A stretch of DNA of 64,000 nt from Myxococcales bacterium (lineage in GTDB: Bacteria; UBA10199; 2-02-FULL-44-16; JAAZCA01). Shown piece by piece: positions 1 to 7,576 of this stretch. The stretch covers positions 25,995-89,994 of the forward strand of contig JAAZCA010000031.1 of the NCBI GenBank assembly GCA_012513515.1, in the 5' to 3' direction. The position numbers and the translations under genes are program-made. The notes beneath the pieces are model-generated. The model was not told where the DNA came from. It saw only the letters and a program-made list of their open reading frames with translations, and searched no databases. How positions within the stretch are numbered: the stretch's first letter is position 1; every line of letters begins with the position of its first letter.

Positions 1-41
1 CGATCAACGGTGAAGGGCGAAAAATACGGCGTAAGGGAGAC

Positions 42-70
42 TTCGACCATGGACTATCGACAATTGACCA
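42..70. repeat. Fragment of dispersed repeat (unit D)
   Basis: The tract reads TTCGACCATGGAC then AATTGACC, a shortened form of the 'GACCATGGAC / AATTGACCATCGACC' unit seen at about 6870-6900, 47515-47585 and 62350-62430. It lies just upstream of the first aminopeptidase gene. Recognised only by comparison with the other copies in this window. Confidence 0.4.
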
Positions 71-116
71 AAGATACGTTTATACTACGCCATCATTATA
101 GTGGAGGAGAAAAGAA

Positions 117-1628
117 ATGAAATTCGTCACAACCCCGGAAGAAAAAGTTCTCGCAGACAAGTGCGATATTCTGGCCATCGGATGCGTACAATCCAAATTA
201 AAAGGTAAAACTATACCTTCCTTCGGGCAACTTTTAAAAATATCTGACGAAAAACTTTCCGGCGAATTGATGAAACAGACCAGGGTCGAAAAATTTACGG
301 CAAAAAAATCCACATCGATGACGCTCTTCTCGGCAGGGCTCGTAGCGCCGAGGTACATAATGCTGTATGGGCTGGGCGAACGTCAGGAAATATCCCTCGA
401 CGACATAAGAAATTTCGCTTCCGCCGCAACCCGCAGCACCGAGAAAATCCACGGCAAGAAATGCGCAGTAGTCCTGCCCAAACTTCCATCATCCATCGAG
501 CTTCCTGATGCGGCACGTGCAATAGCCGAAGGGACGATGCTAGGCTCGTATGCTTATGAAAACTACAAGAGCGACGAAGATGACAAGCACGAACGGGTCA
601 CGGAGGTTTCAATCACCATCGATCGCCCGTCGGAAAAATTCAAAAAGGCACTCGATTTCGGCGCAGCTCTGGCGGAGGCAACCGTTCGCGCGCGCGATAT
701 GATAAACACACCCGCCAACTATATGACCCCGTCGCACCTGATCGTCGAAGCGAAGCGCATAGCCAAAACAGCAGGGCTCTCTTGCACGGTCTATGACAAA
801 AAACGCATGGCTGATGAAAAGATGGAATGCATACTCTCGGTGGCAAAAGGCTCTGAGGAACCTCCCGCCCTGATAATCCTCGAATATTGCCCTAAGAAAA
901 AACCGAAGAAGCACGTTGTTCTGGTCGGGAAGGGAGTGACATTCGACGCAGGCGGAATTTCGTTAAAGCCTCCACAGGGGATGCCGACGATGAAGGATGA
1001 CATGGCTGGGGCGGCCGCCGTCATCGCCGCGATGTCAACGATTGGAAATTTCAAGCCGGGCATAAAGGTGACAGCTATCATCCCGGCTGTTGAAAATCTT
1101 CCCGACGGAAAGGCGCTGAAGCCAGGCGACATAATCCGCGCAAAAAACGGCAAGACGATAGAGATCATAACGACTGATGCCGAAGGGAGGCTTATCTTGG
1201 CCGATGCCCTGGTTCTGGCCTCCGAAATGAAGCCCAGCGCGATAGTCGATCTAGCGACGCTGACCGGTGGCGCGCTTTACTGCTGCGGCGAGCTCTATTC
1301 GCTTATCATGGGAAATGACGAAAGGCTGATCGCCAAAATGATGGCTGCGGCGAAGAGTTCCGGCGAGCCAATGTGGCAACTCCCGATGGTAGAGGAGTAC
1401 AAAAAGGGTTACACATCCGGAATCGCAGACCTGAAAAATTCCGGCAAGAGCAAGGCACAGACAATAATGGGGGCTATTTTTCTTCGCGAATTCGTGGACG
1501 AAAAAATTCCGTGGGCGCATATCGACATCGCCGCGTCCAGCTGGACCGAAGAAAAACTCCCGCTTTCTGATCTCGGCGGCACTGGCGCGATGACAAGATC
1601 GCTCATCGAATTTGTGATGAAGTTCTAA
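117..1628 (+). CDS. pepA: Leucyl aminopeptidase, M17 family
   Basis: Cytosolic two-zinc aminopeptidase that removes N-terminal residues from peptides. The 503 aa length is normal for the family. The C-terminal catalytic half carries the metal and active-site signature: GKGVTFDAGGISLKP around residue 272 (metal-binding Lys and Asp), KDDMAGAAAV near 290, and TTDAEGRLILADAL near 352-365, which holds Asp, Glu and the catalytic Arg. The N-terminal macrodomain-like half is less conserved. GGAGG lies about nine bases before the ATG, fixing the start. It stands alone: the next gene runs the other way. Identification is firm; substrate preference cannot be read from sequence. Confidence 0.95.
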   Translation: MKFVTTPEEKVLADKCDILAIGCVQSKLKGKTIPSFGQLLKISDEKLSGELMKQTRVEKFTAKKSTSMTLFSAGLVAPRYIMLYGLGERQEISLDDIRNFASAATRSTEKIHGKKCAVVLPKLPSSIELPDAARAIAEGTMLGSYAYENYKSDEDDKHERVTEVSITIDRPSEKFKKALDFGAALAEATVRARDMINTPANYMTPSHLIVEAKRIAKTAGLSCTVYDKKRMADEKMECILSVAKGSEEPPALIILEYCPKKKPKKHVVLVGKGVTFDAGGISLKPPQGMPTMKDDMAGAAAVIAAMSTIGNFKPGIKVTAIIPAVENLPDGKALKPGDIIRAKNGKTIEIITTDAEGRLILADALVLASEMKPSAIVDLATLTGGALYCCGELYSLIMGNDERLIAKMMAAAKSSGEPMWQLPMVEEYKKGYTSGIADLKNSGKSKAQTIMGAIFLREFVDEKIPWAHIDIAASSWTEEKLPLSDLGGTGAMTRSLIEFVMKF

Positions 1629-1637
1629 GCAGTATTG

Positions 1638-1904
1638 TTACGCTCTTTTGAATCTGCTTATTCCCAGGAATTCAAATGACGGCGCGCGTTCGACCGTGCG
1701 GGCAGGTTTTTCCAATACTTCAAGATCGCGGCGAGGATCGGATCCCCTCACCATTTCATCCACCGGGGCATTCGGGGCAGCCCCCACCTTCTCCATCGCA
1801 TCAGCTGCAAAGGAAAAAAAGAGGTCTCCCTCCCCCTGCTCTCCAACCTTGGACGGATCGCTGGAAACGAGCCACTCTATTTTGGCTACGACTCCCGTCT
1901 TCAT
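1638..1904 (-). CDS. Small hypothetical protein (88 aa)
   Basis: Begins MKTGVVAKIEWLVSSD and is rich in charged residues, with no signal peptide or membrane segment. The start at 1904 was chosen because GGGAGA sits about eight bases upstream; the same frame stays open further upstream but has no better signal. It ends 10 bases from the convergent aminopeptidase gene. An opposite-strand frame of similar length has serine/threonine-rich composition typical of noise, so the minus frame is the better candidate. I recognise no family. Confidence 0.4.
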   Translation of the reverse strand: MKTGVVAKIEWLVSSDPSKVGEQGEGDLFFSFAADAMEKVGAAPNAPVDEMVRGSDPRRDLEVLEKPARTVERAPSFEFLGISRFKRA

Positions 1905-1994
1905 CTTTGGGAACTCTCCCTTTGCTTGCTCTCTGTTATTGTTATCGACAGGAGGGCGGCTGAAGTTGCTAGGAAAATCAAAGTGTTCTATCTT

Positions 1995-2022
1995 CCGGGG
2001 AGACAAATGGCTTATCTCCCCA
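1995..2022. repeat. GGGGAGA palindrome, copy 1
   Basis: Imperfect inverted repeat: CCGGGGAGACAAATGG followed by CTTATCTCCCC. It is one of seven similar 25-30 bp elements in the window (also near 2065, 17825, 35252, 42315, 49755, 49832), and lies just past the end of the TIGR02757 gene. Confidence 0.6.
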
Positions 2023-2033
2023 ATTGGAGGGGC

Positions 2034-2864
2034 TTAAAACGCCTTCTTTTTGGAATAGGTACCGTTTGTCTCCCCCGAAGAGAACTTGGCTATGAATGAT
2101 GAAGGGTCCATGTCGCTTCTTATGCCGAGGCGGGTTAGGGAAAAATCATATTTTACCGGATCTTCCGGGGAAAATTCACGAAGAGAGGCGGTGATCTCAG
2201 CGGCGGTCTTGAAATCGGCGCTTTTTCTCGATGTAAAGCCGATTGAGGAGCATATCCTGTACATATGCGTATCGAGGGGAATGATCAGCTTCGAGGGGGG
2301 AATTCCTCTCCAAAAACCGGGATCGACCTCATCACACCTCACCATCCACCTCGCAAAGAGGTTCAATCGTTTGCAGGCGCTCCCCGAAATCGGCGAAGGA
2401 AGAAGATATCCAAGCGGTTTTTCAGCCAATTTATTCATGTTATCGACAAATTTTGCCATAGCCGCGGAGATATCCGCCGCAGAAGCCGAAAAACCATCGC
2501 AAAAGCATCCCTCCAGAGATCCAAACCTCTCCACCGCTCCCTTTACTGCAAATAGCATAGATGCAATTTCATCCCCAGTCGTAAAACGATGTTTAAAGTC
2601 CTTAAAAAGCATTCTCATCGACTTAAAATTGTTATTTTCAATAAAATTTGACGGATTTTTAACCAAATTTAGGACTTTTTCGACACTTTTTAATATCTGC
2701 GCTACCCTGCCATATGCAAGCGAGGACGCAATGAGAGCGACGATCTCTCTATCGACCCCTTCACTGTAGTTGTACAAAAACTGAAGCGGATCAGGGGAGA
2801 CGTATTCCCGCCGATTTAGACGGCAGTAGAGCTCATCGAGATCCTTTTTCGATATCATGGACAT
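2034..2864 (-). CDS. TIGR02757 family protein (DUF2400)
   Basis: A 276 aa cytosolic protein of unknown biochemical function. The family signature IPLDTHMYRI is at about residues 195-205, followed by the usual helical region ending DPVKYDFSLTRLGI. The motif and length match the family, which has been compared with helix-hairpin-helix DNA glycosylase folds, but no activity is established. The start at 2864 has GAGG about eight bases upstream. The last 16 residues (after FIAKF) coincide with a GGGGAGA palindromic repeat and are probably not part of the conserved fold. It stands alone, convergent with a small upstream frame. Confidence 0.85.
   Translation of the reverse strand: MSMISKKDLDELYCRLNRREYVSPDPLQFLYNYSEGVDREIVALIASSLAYGRVAQILKSVEKVLNLVKNPSNFIENNNFKSMRMLFKDFKHRFTTGDEIASMLFAVKGAVERFGSLEGCFCDGFSASAADISAAMAKFVDNMNKLAEKPLGYLLPSPISGSACKRLNLFARWMVRCDEVDPGFWRGIPPSKLIIPLDTHMYRICSSIGFTSRKSADFKTAAEITASLREFSPEDPVKYDFSLTRLGIRSDMDPSSFIAKFSSGETNGTYSKKKAF
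2062..2082. repeat. GGGGAGA palindrome, copy 2 (inside a coding 3' end)
   Basis: TACCGTTTGTCTCCCCCG on the plus strand, the reverse of the GGGGAGA unit. It lies within the last 16 codons of the minus-strand TIGR02757 gene and encodes SGETNGT there, so the repeat appears to have been absorbed into the C-terminus. Confidence 0.5.
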
Positions 2865-3005
2865 TGATATGCCTCATACTAGGAATTACTCCTGATAAAC
2901 AAGTATTTTTTAGAGGAGAGGTGCCCTTTCTGTCCTATGAGGGAAAAGGGAAAAGGGCAACTAATTTGAAAAATTGACGATAACCATACCGGAGGAGTTC
3001 GCTAA

Positions 3006-3710
3006 ATGCCGCCAAAAATCAATATCAAAAGGAGTCTGCTCGGCGGATTGGTCCCCAATGAGTTTCAAACCGACGTGGCCCATATGGTCGATTTCGCTCA
3101 TAACGGCCTCCCTTTACAGCTCATCCGAAGTGGAGAGCCGGTCGAGCCGATACATCAAGATCATAAGATAGCGAAACACAACAACTGCAACGGCAAGGAG
3201 GAGTGTCTCGCCGATCACTATTTCGGAAGTTTTTTCGATGTGAAAATCGGAATATCCGAACCGCCCCCCAGAATCGCAGCCGCAATCTTTGAAGATAGGA
3301 CAACGGCCCTGAAAACCACCGAAAGATACCCAAAAAGCTACATCGAATCGTTGATGATCTGCCCGAGGCCTGCGGCGTTTAACACCGGCGCACACAGGAT
3401 CGTGGTAGTCTTCTGGACCTCAGCTGAAAGATTTGCCGCGGCCTTCGAGGAGGGGGGGAGCCCTCTTCGCCCCAAAGATGAAAACTTCTTCGTTGACGGC
3501 CTGACTCCCAAGGCGGAGGAGATGCTCCTAAACCCTATATTCATAGAAAATCAACTTCTCCCCTCCATCGTCGAGGCGATGACGGGCCAGCAACTTTTCA
3601 AGGATGCACATAATTTCTTAATAAAAGTAAACAATCCCTCCAAGAATTCAGGCCACACCGGTCACTGGTTTGAAGGGTGCCGCCCTTCTAACTTGATGTA
3701 TAAATATTAA
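3006..3710 (+). CDS. Hypothetical protein (234 aa)
   Basis: GGAGGAG lies six to eight bases before the ATG, and the reading frame is open for 705 bases, so a real gene is likely. The product is soluble-looking, with no signal peptide or transmembrane segment. Notable stretches are LPLQLIRSGEPVEPIH (residues 36-51), a Pro-rich turn ISEPPPR, and a central hydrophobic strand AHRIVVVFWTSAERFAAAF (about 129-147) like the core of an alpha/beta domain. I recognise no family and no catalytic motif. The stop is followed by a dispersed repeat. Confidence 0.6.
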   Translation: MPPKINIKRSLLGGLVPNEFQTDVAHMVDFAHNGLPLQLIRSGEPVEPIHQDHKIAKHNNCNGKEECLADHYFGSFFDVKIGISEPPPRIAAAIFEDRTTALKTTERYPKSYIESLMICPRPAAFNTGAHRIVVVFWTSAERFAAAFEEGGSPLRPKDENFFVDGLTPKAEEMLLNPIFIENQLLPSIVEAMTGQQLFKDAHNFLIKVNNPSKNSGHTGHWFEGCRPSNLMYKY

Positions 3711-3750
3711 AAGACCGTGCTACAGTTTGATAGCTCGATAAAAAGTAACC

Positions 3751-3826
3751 GCCATGACTGGTGACTGGTAAGCGGTCGGAACCCCGCGGTAGCGGCGGCT
3801 TAAATCATGCGGGAATGACGGCGTAA
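3751..3826. repeat. Composite intergenic repeat (units C and B)
   Basis: Starts with GACTGGTGACTGGTAAGCGG (unit C), then the unit B hairpin ACCCCGCGGTAGCGGCGGC followed by TTAAATCATGCGGGAATGAC. The same order occurs at 25528-25610 and, inverted, at 16100-16178 and 34678-34757. Confidence 0.75.
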
Positions 3827-3856
3827 CAAAAACCTGCGCCATTAACGAGGTTTTTT
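3827..3856 (-). terminator. Likely rho-independent terminator of the RelA/SpoT-like gene
   Basis: AAAAACCT at 3828-3835 pairs with AGGTTTTT at 3848-3855, with T-runs on both sides, so it could act in either direction. It overlaps the stop codon of the minus-strand gene. The stem is short and A/T-rich, hence moderate confidence. Confidence 0.45.
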
Positions 3857-6499
3857 AGGATTCGCGCCCATGATCCTATTCGCCCAAGATTGTGTGCGTT
3901 CTATAAAGCGCCTTTCTACTCCATCAGCAGATACGATTTGAAGAGAACCCACACCTTTGATCTTCATCTTGGATCTTATGATCTTCTCAACGTTATCCCT
4001 GCTCATGCCCCCAGTAAGTGGGATCCTCACCTTGAACTTCCCTGTCGGGGTATCTTCTAAATCACACCAGTCTATCTTCACGCGATCATTTAACAGAGCT
4101 TCGAGCACGCTTTGCATAACTCCCTTATCTGCAAATTCTGTTCTCTCGACCACAACATCCATAAATGTGACTTTGCCCACGTAGGGAGGGGGGGTGCCCC
4201 TGTAGGAATCCTCGAGCGTGGAGAAAAATTCGTCCACCGCCTCCAACTTGCTAGGCTCGTCGATAGGCATCTCGAATTCAAGCAAGGCCTGCTGTGATTC
4301 TCCAACCCTTTCGAATTTTACGGATGAAAAAGAAAGCCCGTAGTCAAACGCCGACAAAAGTATGTTTTTGAGAAGCGATGAGTCGTGACGAAGGAGAAGT
4401 CTGGCCGAAACTTTTTCGTTACGATCGTAACGCGTAAAAAGTATCGAATTCGCCATTATCCTGCTCTTGACTTCGTTGACAAAATCCTGCCGCCAAGCTC
4501 CAGAAGTTTTAGAAATTTCAGAAGCTTTACGAAAAGCCCCAAGCGTTATAAAGAACTCTTCCTCAGTTTTGAATCCCAATCTGCGATAGAGACGCTCAAA
4601 CGAAAAAAGGAAGGTCGGGCTGGCAGTCCCAAACTTCCTTCCCCCCTGTGAATTTATGAGCTCCTCCTTCACCTCGGATGATATCCTAGCCAGCTCAGCC
4701 TTGCCATGTCCGGAAAGGTACTCCTTATTTATCTTTCTGGGATCAAGCGAGAAATTCTTCTCTGCGACGGTTGCAGCATATAACATCATCGCCCTGGCGT
4801 AGGGGGTTTTCACAATATGGATCCTTGTGGGAAATATAGAATGGCCCCTCGTTTGGAAATCGAACCTCTGACCGGATTCGATACGGGACTCAAGTTTTTT
4901 GGACGAACCTTCCAAAAAACCCACATCGGCATAGAGAGCGGAAAATGCGTCCCTCGCAAAGGCGGCGTCAAGCAGGGATGGTTTTCTATCTTGGCTGCCG
5001 GTAACGATCTTCAAAATCTTTCCGTTGGAGTCATCGATGACGAAAAAAGTTCCGGACGAATGAATCCCATCTTTTTTCGCTTTAAACAGGGTTCTGGGAG
5101 GGTCTATGTCCGACGAGGTCGTTAGCTGCACCGTTTCCCCTGTTTTATAAGCGCCATGAGCTGCGGAACCGAACTCGGCATTCATGTGCATGGCCGACGT
5201 TCTTACCTGTACCTCCAGGAGATATCCGCTGGAATCCTTATAATAGGCGTGTAGGGACTTATACCCGTTTGCCTTTTGTTTAACATAGATGTAGTCGTCG
5301 TAATGCTCAGGTAGATACTCCCAGCCGCGGGCGGTGAAATAAGCTTTGACCTCCTCCATCGCCTCGTAGCACATTTCGTCGCGATCGTCATTTATTATGA
5401 TCCTAATTCCGTTGGTATCGCGGTTATTCCCCTTCTTATCACGTCTGACACGGGCACTGACAGTTGTCTTCATGCGATGCTCGATATAGTGACCGATGCC
5501 TTTAGCATCCAAAGCATCCCTGAGCTCCCTTGAAATTTCTTCCAGCCTGGCATTGGACGATCTCCTATCCATGCCGACCTGCTTGCGGAGATGTTCTTCC
5601 ATTTCCTCGTAAGAGAATGGCTCCAGATGCCGGAATGCGACGTCCTCGAGGGTTCCTCCATCCTGGCTAAAACCGAAATATTTCAGTATCTGCGATGTGA
5701 CGAAACGAGATCGCTGCATCTTCTCCTCGCTCTCGCGGTCGAGGCCGGAAGAAGGGCGCTGAGATAAAAGCCCTGCGTCGACTGTGTCCTGAGCCGCGAG
5801 AAGCATCAACTCCTCGTGGCTGTTCGAAATCGCGAATAGAAGGCTCATGAGACGGCCGTACTGATTCTTGTCAGACCAGTCGCAGGTAAAGGATTTTGTC
5901 CTCTCGAGCTGGCTCAGTAATTTTTTAACCTCCGATTTACCATTCCCGGAGATAGAATAATCCTTCTTTCCGGAGATCAGCGCGGCGGCGATCGCGGGAG
6001 TGGAGGAGTCCCAGCTGGCGAGTAAAAACGCACATCGCAAATTTCTTATTTGGCTATCGGTGGAAAGAGTGGAAAGGTTATCAAGCGCACTTCTGACAAG
6101 TTTGAGGTCCTTATGCCCCAGCTTTTCGAGCCGTTCGAGGAGCTTCTTTTTCGGCTCAGAGGTATCATCGGGATCATGGTCAGGAAAACCATAAAGCCCC
6201 GCAAAAATCTCTGAGGACTTCAATGCAGCGCTGGCAGCGGCATCGCCGGAGGAAAAGATCGCAGCCCCGGATCCCGCATCGCCTGCAAAGGCCATCGCGT
6301 GAGATGGAGCAAAGATTGATCCGGCGGAAATGCCATGCGGCGCACCATGAGCGAACCTTTTGCAAAAATTTTTAACCTGGCAAATGGTGAAAACTGGAGC
6401 GCTTGAGCTCCCAGCCTGCCCGGCGAAAGCCACAGGAGCGAAAGAGGCAGGCGTTGCGGCAAAAGGAAAATTAAAAGGCTTAAGCACAGGAAAACGCAT
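3842..6499 (-). CDS. Divergent long RelA/SpoT homologue (ppGpp synthetase-like)
   Basis: Predicted (p)ppGpp synthetase of the long RSH type, 885 aa. The N-terminal third aligns with the HD hydrolase region by position and by the exit motif LEDVAFRHLEPFSYEEM, but HD itself and the ADRLHNMRT segment are gone (LAAQDTVDAG in place). The synthetase domain (about 310-450) looks intact: HRMKTTVSARVRRDK, the catalytic Asp in RDTNGIRI, NGYKSLHA and EVQVRTSAMHMNAEFGSAAH. A decayed TGS-like domain (about 480-570) and ACT/RIS-like repeats follow. Start chosen at 6499 (MRFPVLKPF): the open frame extends to 6718, but that part reads through a dispersed repeat. No strong Shine-Dalgarno supports either start. 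The product may be a synthetase-only enzyme, or a stringent sensor with altered control. Confidence 0.8.
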   Translation of the reverse strand: MRFPVLKPFNFPFAATPASFAPVAFAGQAGSSSAPVFTICQVKNFCKRFAHGAPHGISAGSIFAPSHAMAFAGDAGSGAAIFSSGDAAASAALKSSEIFAGLYGFPDHDPDDTSEPKKKLLERLEKLGHKDLKLVRSALDNLSTLSTDSQIRNLRCAFLLASWDSSTPAIAAALISGKKDYSISGNGKSEVKKLLSQLERTKSFTCDWSDKNQYGRLMSLLFAISNSHEELMLLAAQDTVDAGLLSQRPSSGLDRESEEKMQRSRFVTSQILKYFGFSQDGGTLEDVAFRHLEPFSYEEMEEHLRKQVGMDRRSSNARLEEISRELRDALDAKGIGHYIEHRMKTTVSARVRRDKKGNNRDTNGIRIIINDDRDEMCYEAMEEVKAYFTARGWEYLPEHYDDYIYVKQKANGYKSLHAYYKDSSGYLLEVQVRTSAMHMNAEFGSAAHGAYKTGETVQLTTSSDIDPPRTLFKAKKDGIHSSGTFFVIDDSNGKILKIVTGSQDRKPSLLDAAFARDAFSALYADVGFLEGSSKKLESRIESGQRFDFQTRGHSIFPTRIHIVKTPYARAMMLYAATVAEKNFSLDPRKINKEYLSGHGKAELARISSEVKEELINSQGGRKFGTASPTFLFSFERLYRRLGFKTEEEFFITLGAFRKASEISKTSGAWRQDFVNEVKSRIMANSILFTRYDRNEKVSARLLLRHDSSLLKNILLSAFDYGLSFSSVKFERVGESQQALLEFEMPIDEPSKLEAVDEFFSTLEDSYRGTPPPYVGKVTFMDVVVERTEFADKGVMQSVLEALLNDRVKIDWCDLEDTPTGKFKVRIPLTGGMSRDNVEKIIRSKMKIKGVGSLQIVSADGVERRFIERTQSWANRIMGANPKKPR

Positions 6500-6635
6500 A
6501 GTCCCCTGCTTCTCGGCTTCCTGCAAAAAAAGTTGCGTACTTCTTTCGGGGAGGCAAACGATTCGCGCCACTATAAAAAAGATACATATCAGCGACTTAA
6601 CCGGTTCGGCCAGTCCATGCAAGCGAAAATACTTA

Positions 6636-6935
6636 AGTAACCTCCGAAAAATCAGCAAATTCAGAGCGCCTCTAAAAACCATGCGCTTGTCATCCCCGAG
6701 TGACGGAAAGGTCGTCATCCCCGAATGACGAGAAGGTTGTCATCCCCGAGTGGTATAATCGGGGATCCCGCAACAGCCGTGAAGTGGGAAAAACAGAAGC
6801 TAGAAGCTAGAAAAACCTCGCCTGTAGAAATCTCGCTTCTCGCTTCCAGATTCCAGCTTCTTGATGTTTTGGTCGATGGTCAATCGTCCATGGTCGAAGT
6901 TATTGTTGCCTCTAGCTTTTCAGAGGTTCCTTAAA
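6636..6935. repeat. Composite repeat cluster (F, A x3, E, D, F)
   Basis: In order: unit F (TTAAGTAACCTCCGAAAAAT, then GCGCCTCTAAAAAC), three copies of unit A (GTCATCCCCGA-type arms, the last closing with ATCGGGGATCCC), unit E (AGAAGCTAGAAGCTAGAAAA), unit D (GGTCGATGGTCAATCGTCC) and a second, inverted F end (TTTTCAGAGGTTCCTTAA). F at 6636-6705 closely resembles the reverse of 62440-62500. Nothing else is evident in 6500-7088 apart from the ribosome site of the next gene. Confidence 0.8.
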
Positions 6936-7088
6936 GGATCAAAAGAAACAAAATCACAAACGAACAGCTTATTGCCTTGCCATGACGCGCTGCGTGGAAT
7001 AGTCTGTGGGCATTCAAATTCGCTCTTTCATAAAGTTGCCCGCAAAATGTCCATTCTCCTTTGAACCGAATAAAACGAGGGAGGGGTT

Positions 7089-7571
7089 ATGTATTGTGGG
7101 GGAAAAGAATCGCCAAACGGAGTGCGCCTTACAAACACGCAGGTAAATGCGTTCACCAGATTTTTGAAGATTGGTTGGAATGTCGGTCACGAAGATCAGG
7201 GGACCCCTATAGATCTCTCGCTTTTCGATTCTTTCCACTCGCTGGATCAATACCGTTACTCCCTTTTCCCAAATCGCATGAAGCCATTTCAGTTCGGATA
7301 TGATCTGGGCTATAAAAATTTTCTGGAAACAAATAGACGCGGATTCTTTGACAAGTTCTCCCCGGACTTCAATCTGGATGCCCTGCAACTTAGACAAAAA
7401 ATTCCATGGCCGATAGAAATAATTCTACCCAGCGCCAAGATACTCATTGGATTCGATTTCATGAATAAATATCCCAGCGAAAAAAGCCTGACGGCCATGG
7501 GGTGGGAGGAAGGGCAGCTCGACGACAACCTGAGCTCCGGCGTAGCGAAACAGTTTCAAATATCGTTCTGA
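7089..7571 (+). CDS. Hypothetical protein (160 aa)
   Basis: GGGAGGGG lies just before the ATG. The product is rich in aromatic residues (FHSLDQYRYSLFPNRMKPFQFGYDLGYKNFL) and ends in Phe (QFQISF), a pattern that recalls the C-terminal strands of outer-membrane beta-barrels. There is no signal peptide, so it could instead be the surviving 3' part of a larger gene whose 5' end was lost near the repeat cluster just upstream. It converges on the TonB receptor gene with five bases between stops. No family recognised. Confidence 0.5.
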   Translation: MYCGGKESPNGVRLTNTQVNAFTRFLKIGWNVGHEDQGTPIDLSLFDSFHSLDQYRYSLFPNRMKPFQFGYDLGYKNFLETNRRGFFDKFSPDFNLDALQLRQKIPWPIEIILPSAKILIGFDFMNKYPSEKSLTAMGWEEGQLDDNLSSGVAKQFQISF

Positions 7572-7576
7572 AAATG

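Noticed and set aside
1648-2037. 129 aa plus-strand frame in the gap after the aminopeptidase gene
   Set aside because: Composition is low in structure and there is no ribosome site; the minus-strand frame 1638-1904 has a site and better composition.
2086-2769. 227 aa plus-strand frame opposite the TIGR02757 gene
   Set aside because: The minus strand carries a family motif; the plus frame is the complementary shadow.
7014-7397. 127 aa minus-strand frame overlapping the 160 aa hypothetical gene
   Set aside because: It would start at TTG without a clear site; the plus-strand gene has GGGAGGGG before ATG.
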